Below, piece by piece: positions 4,271 through 8,434 of a stretch of DNA of 8,434 nucleotides (the first letter of the stretch is position 1; each line of letters starts with the position of its first letter). The notes below the pieces were generated by a model. The model was not told the origin of the DNA. It worked only from the letters and a program-made list of their open reading frames with translations, and made no database searches. This DNA is from an uncultured Eubacteriales bacterium (GTDB lineage Bacteria > Bacillota > Clostridia > Oscillospirales > Acutalibacteraceae), in assembly GCA_900320235.1 (NCBI GenBank), contig ONRO01000357.1, positions 1 through 8,434 on the forward strand, written 5' to 3'. The position numbers and the translations under genes were made by a program.

Positions 4271-7200
4271 TTACTGAGCTTCTTCTGCAATAACTGTATA
4301 GATTTTTTCTGCCTTTGTTCCCTCTGCATCAGTAGCAACAGATTTAACCTGATATTCTGCTGCCTTGAGCGGTGTGAACTTAGCATAGGTCATTTTTTCA
4401 CTTCCGTAGCTGAGCTTGTTCCACTTTGTGTTCTCAGCACGTTTGAAGTAGAATTCATAAGTCATAGGCTTTGTTCCGCCTACTGCACGGCCTGCAATAG
4501 TCACTGTCTTGCCCACCGGAATATTCTGACCGTTGATTGTTGAGATATTTGTCAGATCCATTTTCTCAAGAACATTGACCTTGAATGTCTTTGTCACAAC
4601 AGTTCCGGCATCATCCATGACTGAAACCTTCATATCATATACACAGGCCACCTTCGGAATTGTGACACCATAAAGCTTGGTTCCGAATTCTGTACCTATC
4701 TTGTTCCATTTGCTGTTTGTGCTGCGCTTGAAATAGAAAGCATATCTGTATGCGCCTTCTCCTCCTGTTGCTGCACCTGTCACACGGATATCATCGCCTA
4801 TCTGTACTGTTTCGGAATTGACATAGGATGTATTCTGAAGACCCTCTGTGACATTGATCTTCAGCAGCTTTTCATCTGTATTTTCCAGCTGATCCTTTGC
4901 AACTACCTTGAAGTCAAATTCTGCTGCAACAGAAGGTGTAAAGCTTGCGCTTGTTTCAGTACCGAATTCAGTTCCGATCTTTACCCACTTAGTGTTTGTG
5001 CTTCTCTTATAATAGAATGAATATCCATACGGCTCTGTACCGCCGGAAGCCTGAGCACTTACTGTGATCTTCTTGCCGGACAATGTTGTAATAACATCAT
5101 CAGCACTGTATGTCTTATCACCTATTGTAACCGTACATTCTGAGATCTTTGTCTTTGTGAGCATCGGAACGATATCTCTGTGTTCTTCCTCTCCGCATGC
5201 AGAGCATTTGTAAAGAGTATATCCTTCATGCTCATAATTTGCCTGAACAACATACTGTTTTTCCCACAGATGATCAGTTGTCGGTGTAATATCATCGATC
5301 ACAGCGCTGCACAGATCACATCTGTACTGTGCCTTTCCTTCATGCTGACAGTCTGCCTTTGATATCTCCTTGAGAAGTGTTTTGCTTGAATGTGTGCAAT
5401 AGATGTCATAGCTTCCTGACAACGTACCTGTATAATTGCCGATACCTGCGATCTTGACGGTTGCAGTTCCGGGCTTTTTGTTGTTGCTGTAAGTAGCTGT
5501 AAAGTCAGTACCTTCTTTGAGAGCTACACCGGAGTGATACATAGAGACAGGTGCGTTTGCTCCTGTGTCCTTATTTACAGCTGTAAGCTCCTGGTCACAA
5601 AGCGGAGAAACCTCGATCTCAGCATCGGTAAGAGGTCTTTGCTTGATACTGAAGTTCTTTGTGACTGCCGGGCTCTGATAATATTCAAGTCCTGTGATTG
5701 TGATCGTGCCTGTCTTTCCGACTGTTGTATTATTTGCATATTTTACTGTATAATCCAGATCCTTCACAAGCTCGACCTCAACAACAGAATCCTCGTCGTT
5801 TGCATCCTTGACTGTGTATGAATATGACACTCTGACCTCAGGCTCATATTCTACCACCATCGGTGAATAATAAACTGTTGTATCATATGAGATAGTGGTA
5901 TTGCTGATAAGATAATAGACATAGACGATACACTGATCGATCTTGTTGCCTGATCTGACAGTGATCACAGCCTCACCGATATTATGTGCGCTGAGCTTTC
6001 CGGTGCGGTCAACTGTTACAACGTTTTCATCGCTTGATTCCCATTCAAGATATGCGTCAGAAACAGAGCTGTCCTTTTCATTCTTTACAGTTGCAGACAG
6101 CTGCTTTGAGCCGTCCATCAGCTTTGTAAGATTGATGCTTGTTATCGGGAGAGAGCCGTCACTCTGGATAGTAACGCCTCTGATAGTAATACTTGATGTT
6201 GTAAAGCCGGTAATATTAGTTGTAGCCTTGAGACCTGACTGAGTTACCATTGTTATTGTTGAAGTACCGTTGCCGACAACTCTGAGGAAGCCGTCGTTGT
6301 CGATAACCACAGCATTTGTATTGCTTGAGGTCCAGCTTTCAACTATATCATCATGGTCGTAGGGTCTGTTAGTATCTATCTGAAGATCAGCACCCAGAGA
6401 AAGCATCAGACCTACATTAAGATTCTTATTGAATTTTCCGTCCTCACTGGAGTTATTGACAATAGTTGCCTTTGTGGCTCTTTTCAGAACCTCAAGACTG
6501 AAGGTCTTTGAGATAGCGCTGTTATTTCTTGAGCTTGCCTTGATATAAACAGTACCTCTTGCGAAGCCTGTGAGGGTAATGGTCTTGTCATTTACCTCAT
6601 CGATAGTAACATAGTCGCCGTTATTCTCGCCGTTTCCGATGACCTCCCACTCCAATGTATCATCAGGTAATGAGCCGTCCTCGGAAACAAGCTCTCCGGA
6701 AATCGTGATCTGGTTCTGGTCATATACCTGTACGATTGAATTGTCATAGATGTTTGTGATCTCATTTCCTTTCTGAGTAGAAAGGTTGATATCTGCTGCC
6801 TCTATCTTCTTTGTTACATTACAGGTTATATTAGCCTCTCTGCCTGAGTTCTTAGCTCTTGCGGTAATGATAACGCTTCCTGTGCTGACGCCCCTGACAA
6901 CTGCTGACTGTCTGTTGGTAAGAACGCCGTCTGATGCAGTTTCAACGGTAGCGATGGAAGGATTTGATGATGTCCATTCGATCTCCTCGTCTGCAGTTGT
7001 TGGGTTCATTACTGCGGTAACGGATGTTTCGATATCTACTCTTGTTGAAAGTGTTCTTTCAACGAAGGATATTGACTGTGCCATTGTAAGCACTCTGATA
7101 TCAGCCTCTGCTGTTACGTTTTCATTTTCGCCGTAAACGATGATCTTTGCATCGCCCTTGCCGACAGCTGTGATATTACCTTCCTCATCAACAGAAACAA

Positions 7201-8293
7201 CACCCGGATTTGTTGATCTCCATGCAAAAACATCTGTTGCACCTGTTTCATAGCCTGCACCGGTATATGTGGGGGTACTTTCGATTGCAAGCTTCATTGT
7301 ATCTCCTACCTCCATTGCACCGGGGGCATTTTTGATAGCGATACTTGTTGCAGGATTTTCCTTTACGATAGTCATATGAATATACTTGGGTACATTTTCA
7401 AAAAAGTCGTATTGTTTATCCTGAAGCTTCTTTTTGCCGTAGCTTTTTTCTCTTTTTGAGGTTTCCGTAGCCTTATACTTAGCAACGATAGTCACCTCAC
7501 CGTTTGTCTTCGGTGTAAATAATCCGGCCTGAGTAATTTCCGCCTTTTTAGTTTCCTGAGGAGTAGTTGTTCCGTCATAATAACCATCATAGACAAGCCA
7601 TTCAACAGTATCTGTCGAATTAGTCGGATCCTTTTCAGCCATAAACTCATATTTATGGTTAGCGATTGACATTGCCATTACTGAGTTGAATTCATTATAA
7701 TCATTCAAAGGAAATAATGACTTACCCTTAGGGGTGATCTGAGAGATCTTCATATCTGTAGCGGGCTGATAGACGACGATTGTCACCGAACGGTAAACCT
7801 CACCGCCGGCTGTTGTAAGATAAAGATGAGTAGTACCGGATTTTTTTGCAACCCAGTTATTATCTTTATCAGGGTCATTATAACCTCCGCTTACAGTTAC
7901 ATTCATCTGTTCGTTTGCAGTCAGGGGTTTACAATCCTTATCTCCGTTTACTGCCAGATAGTCGGAAGCGTTGCTTTCTGCGAACAGACGTATCTCATCC
8001 TCAACTGCTGTACCGTTGTCATTGCTTGCAACAACAGTAAATCTTCTGCTGAGAAGGTTATCTCCGTTGACATTTGAATTATCCACATAGAAAACCGGGT
8101 TATCTCCGAGATCATTACCGTCTTCATCATAGACCTTCAGCTGGGTTGCATTAGTGGAGGATTCCGCTTTTGCAACTATTCCAACGCTGTCAAGACCTGT
8201 CAGTACACCTGTAAATCCACAGGACATAAGCAGTGCTGCTGCTGATACGACAGAAAGAATTTTTTTGCCGACTTCACGTTTTGATCTTTTCAT
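4271..8293 (-). CDS. Large exported multi-domain protein with Ig-like (BIG_2) domains and C-terminal Tyr-rich repeats
   Basis: A 1340-residue exported protein, probably on or released from the cell surface. Residues 1-43 are a signal peptide: a basic KRSKREVGKK, a hydrophobic ILSVVSAAALLM, and a likely signal peptidase I site AKA-E at 43/44. LMSC at 22-25 is an alternative lipobox. Then come Ig-like beta domains: about 46-175 and 178-312 (divergent), 315-402, 404-495, 500-604, 606-697 and 713-793. Several show the BIG_2 signature W-x-S-S/T-N-x-x-V/A followed by G-x-(I/L)-x-A/V-V-G. Two modules of the DYTVKYANNTTVGKTGTITITG type follow (about 800-885 and 887-965), then a Cys/His-rich duplicated module (966-1045), and three related repeats of about 95 residues (1046-1148, 1149-1243, 1244-1336) with FYFKRSTNSKWNKIG cores, similar to the 'three-Y' surface repeats. 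There is no LPXTG motif, dockerin, SLH domain, transmembrane end or catalytic domain. It is probably an adhesin or scaffold-like protein; its target is unknown. The ATG at 8293 has AGGAG nine bases upstream. Confidence 0.85.
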   Translation of the reverse strand: MKRSKREVGKKILSVVSAAALLMSCGFTGVLTGLDSVGIVAKAESSTNATQLKVYDEDGNDLGDNPVFYVDNSNVNGDNLLSRRFTVVASNDNGTAVEDEIRLFAESNASDYLAVNGDKDCKPLTANEQMNVTVSGGYNDPDKDNNWVAKKSGTTHLYLTTAGGEVYRSVTIVVYQPATDMKISQITPKGKSLFPLNDYNEFNSVMAMSIANHKYEFMAEKDPTNSTDTVEWLVYDGYYDGTTTPQETKKAEITQAGLFTPKTNGEVTIVAKYKATETSKREKSYGKKKLQDKQYDFFENVPKYIHMTIVKENPATSIAIKNAPGAMEVGDTMKLAIESTPTYTGAGYETGATDVFAWRSTNPGVVSVDEEGNITAVGKGDAKIIVYGENENVTAEADIRVLTMAQSISFVERTLSTRVDIETSVTAVMNPTTADEEIEWTSSNPSIATVETASDGVLTNRQSAVVRGVSTGSVIITARAKNSGREANITCNVTKKIEAADINLSTQKGNEITNIYDNSIVQVYDQNQITISGELVSEDGSLPDDTLEWEVIGNGENNGDYVTIDEVNDKTITLTGFARGTVYIKASSRNNSAISKTFSLEVLKRATKATIVNNSSEDGKFNKNLNVGLMLSLGADLQIDTNRPYDHDDIVESWTSSNTNAVVIDNDGFLRVVGNGTSTITMVTQSGLKATTNITGFTTSSITIRGVTIQSDGSLPITSINLTKLMDGSKQLSATVKNEKDSSVSDAYLEWESSDENVVTVDRTGKLSAHNIGEAVITVRSGNKIDQCIVYVYYLISNTTISYDTTVYYSPMVVEYEPEVRVSYSYTVKDANDEDSVVEVELVKDLDYTVKYANNTTVGKTGTITITGLEYYQSPAVTKNFSIKQRPLTDAEIEVSPLCDQELTAVNKDTGANAPVSMYHSGVALKEGTDFTATYSNNKKPGTATVKIAGIGNYTGTLSGSYDIYCTHSSKTLLKEISKADCQHEGKAQYRCDLCSAVIDDITPTTDHLWEKQYVVQANYEHEGYTLYKCSACGEEEHRDIVPMLTKTKISECTVTIGDKTYSADDVITTLSGKKITVSAQASGGTEPYGYSFYYKRSTNTKWVKIGTEFGTETSASFTPSVAAEFDFKVVAKDQLENTDEKLLKINVTEGLQNTSYVNSETVQIGDDIRVTGAATGGEGAYRYAFYFKRSTNSKWNKIGTEFGTKLYGVTIPKVACVYDMKVSVMDDAGTVVTKTFKVNVLEKMDLTNISTINGQNIPVGKTVTIAGRAVGGTKPMTYEFYFKRAENTKWNKLSYGSEKMTYAKFTPLKAAEYQVKSVATDAEGTKAEKIYTVIAEEAQ

Positions 8294-8400
8294 TGCTGCA
8301 TTCTCCTTTTCTTAATTTTTGGGGGTTAAAAAGCCAAAGGCAAGCGGTCTGTCATACCGATCTGACCAACATACCTTATAGCCGCTGAATAACTGGTACA
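8294..8400 (-). promoter_or_regulatory. 5' leader of the large surface-protein gene
   Basis: About 100 nt lie between the predicted transcript start (near 8394) and the ATG. AGCGG and CCGCT can close an outer stem around a GGTC/GACC or GTCA/TGAC inner pairing, and a tiny GCC-TTT-GGC hairpin is followed by TTTTT. These pairings are short and may not be meaningful. The ribosome binding site AGGAG precedes the start codon. No upstream peptide or known riboswitch is evident. Confidence 0.35.
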
Positions 8401-8429
8401 ATTATAACATCTTATCAAAACCAAGTCAA
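8401..8429 (-). promoter_or_regulatory. Strong sigma-A promoter of the large surface-protein gene
   Basis: On the minus strand TTGACT (8429-8424) is followed after 17 bp by a perfect TATAAT (8406-8401), with TG one base before it (extended -10). A near-consensus promoter suggests high constitutive transcription, in keeping with an abundant surface protein. Confidence 0.85.
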
Positions 8430-8434
8430 CATGA

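Noticed and set aside
5156..5396. CxxC pairs read as a DNA-binding zinc finger or rubredoxin
   Set aside because: The protein has a signal peptide and the module sits among extracellular domains, so a nucleic-acid or intracellular redox role is unlikely.
5180..8130. Small open frames on both strands within the large surface-protein gene
   Set aside because: They are in other frames of a clearly coding 1340-codon gene and resemble no protein family.
8321..8345. GCC-TTT-GGC followed by TTTTT in the large-gene leader as an attenuator
   Set aside because: A 3-bp stem is too weak, and no alternative antiterminator pairing of convincing length was found.
1..8434. Mobile element, CRISPR array, tRNA or rRNA
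   Set aside because: No transposase, integrase, direct-repeat/spacer array, terminal inverted repeats or RNA gene signature was seen on either strand.

Overview
The window reads as chromosomal DNA of a low-to-mid GC anaerobic Firmicute, most likely Ruminococcus or a close relative in the Oscillospiraceae. This rests on the look of the proteins: V-type ATPase stalk subunits, the UPF0237/UPF0210 pair, and a large secreted Ig-like protein ending in Tyr-rich repeats of a kind I associate with Ruminococcus. No marker gene fixes the species. Every gene I can support lies on the minus strand, so transcription runs from right to left, and the window holds four separate transcription units. Each unit has a recognisable sigma-A type promoter with exactly 17 bp between -35 and -10.

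Reading in the direction of transcription: (1) 8429-4220 is a monocistronic unit for a 1340-residue exported modular protein (signal peptide, a run of bacterial Ig-like domains, a Cys-rich duplicated module, three C-terminal Tyr-rich repeats). It has an extended -10 promoter, a leader of about 100 nt and a clear intrinsic terminator. (2) 4067-2839 is a MarR-type regulator followed by a YczE-like membrane protein. The promoter carries two inverted repeats, one over the predicted transcript start and one in the -35/-10 spacer, which suggests autoregulation, and the unit ends in a strong terminator. The membrane protein is out of frame with its good start site by one base at an A7 tract. (3) 2788-1056 is the conserved pair ACT-domain UPF0237 plus UPF0210, with no obvious terminator after it. 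(4) 955-1 is the beginning of a V-type ATPase operon: a coiled-coil peripheral-stalk subunit, then subunit C, which runs off the left edge.

The two observations most worth following are the single-base frameshift at a homopolymer at the start of the YczE-like gene (3561-3567), which could be a phase switch, slippage, decay or an assembly error, and the roughly 220-nt 5' leader of the V-ATPase operon, which folds on paper into four successive stem-loops and matches no regulatory RNA I can name. No tRNA, rRNA, CRISPR array, insertion sequence or integrase was seen.
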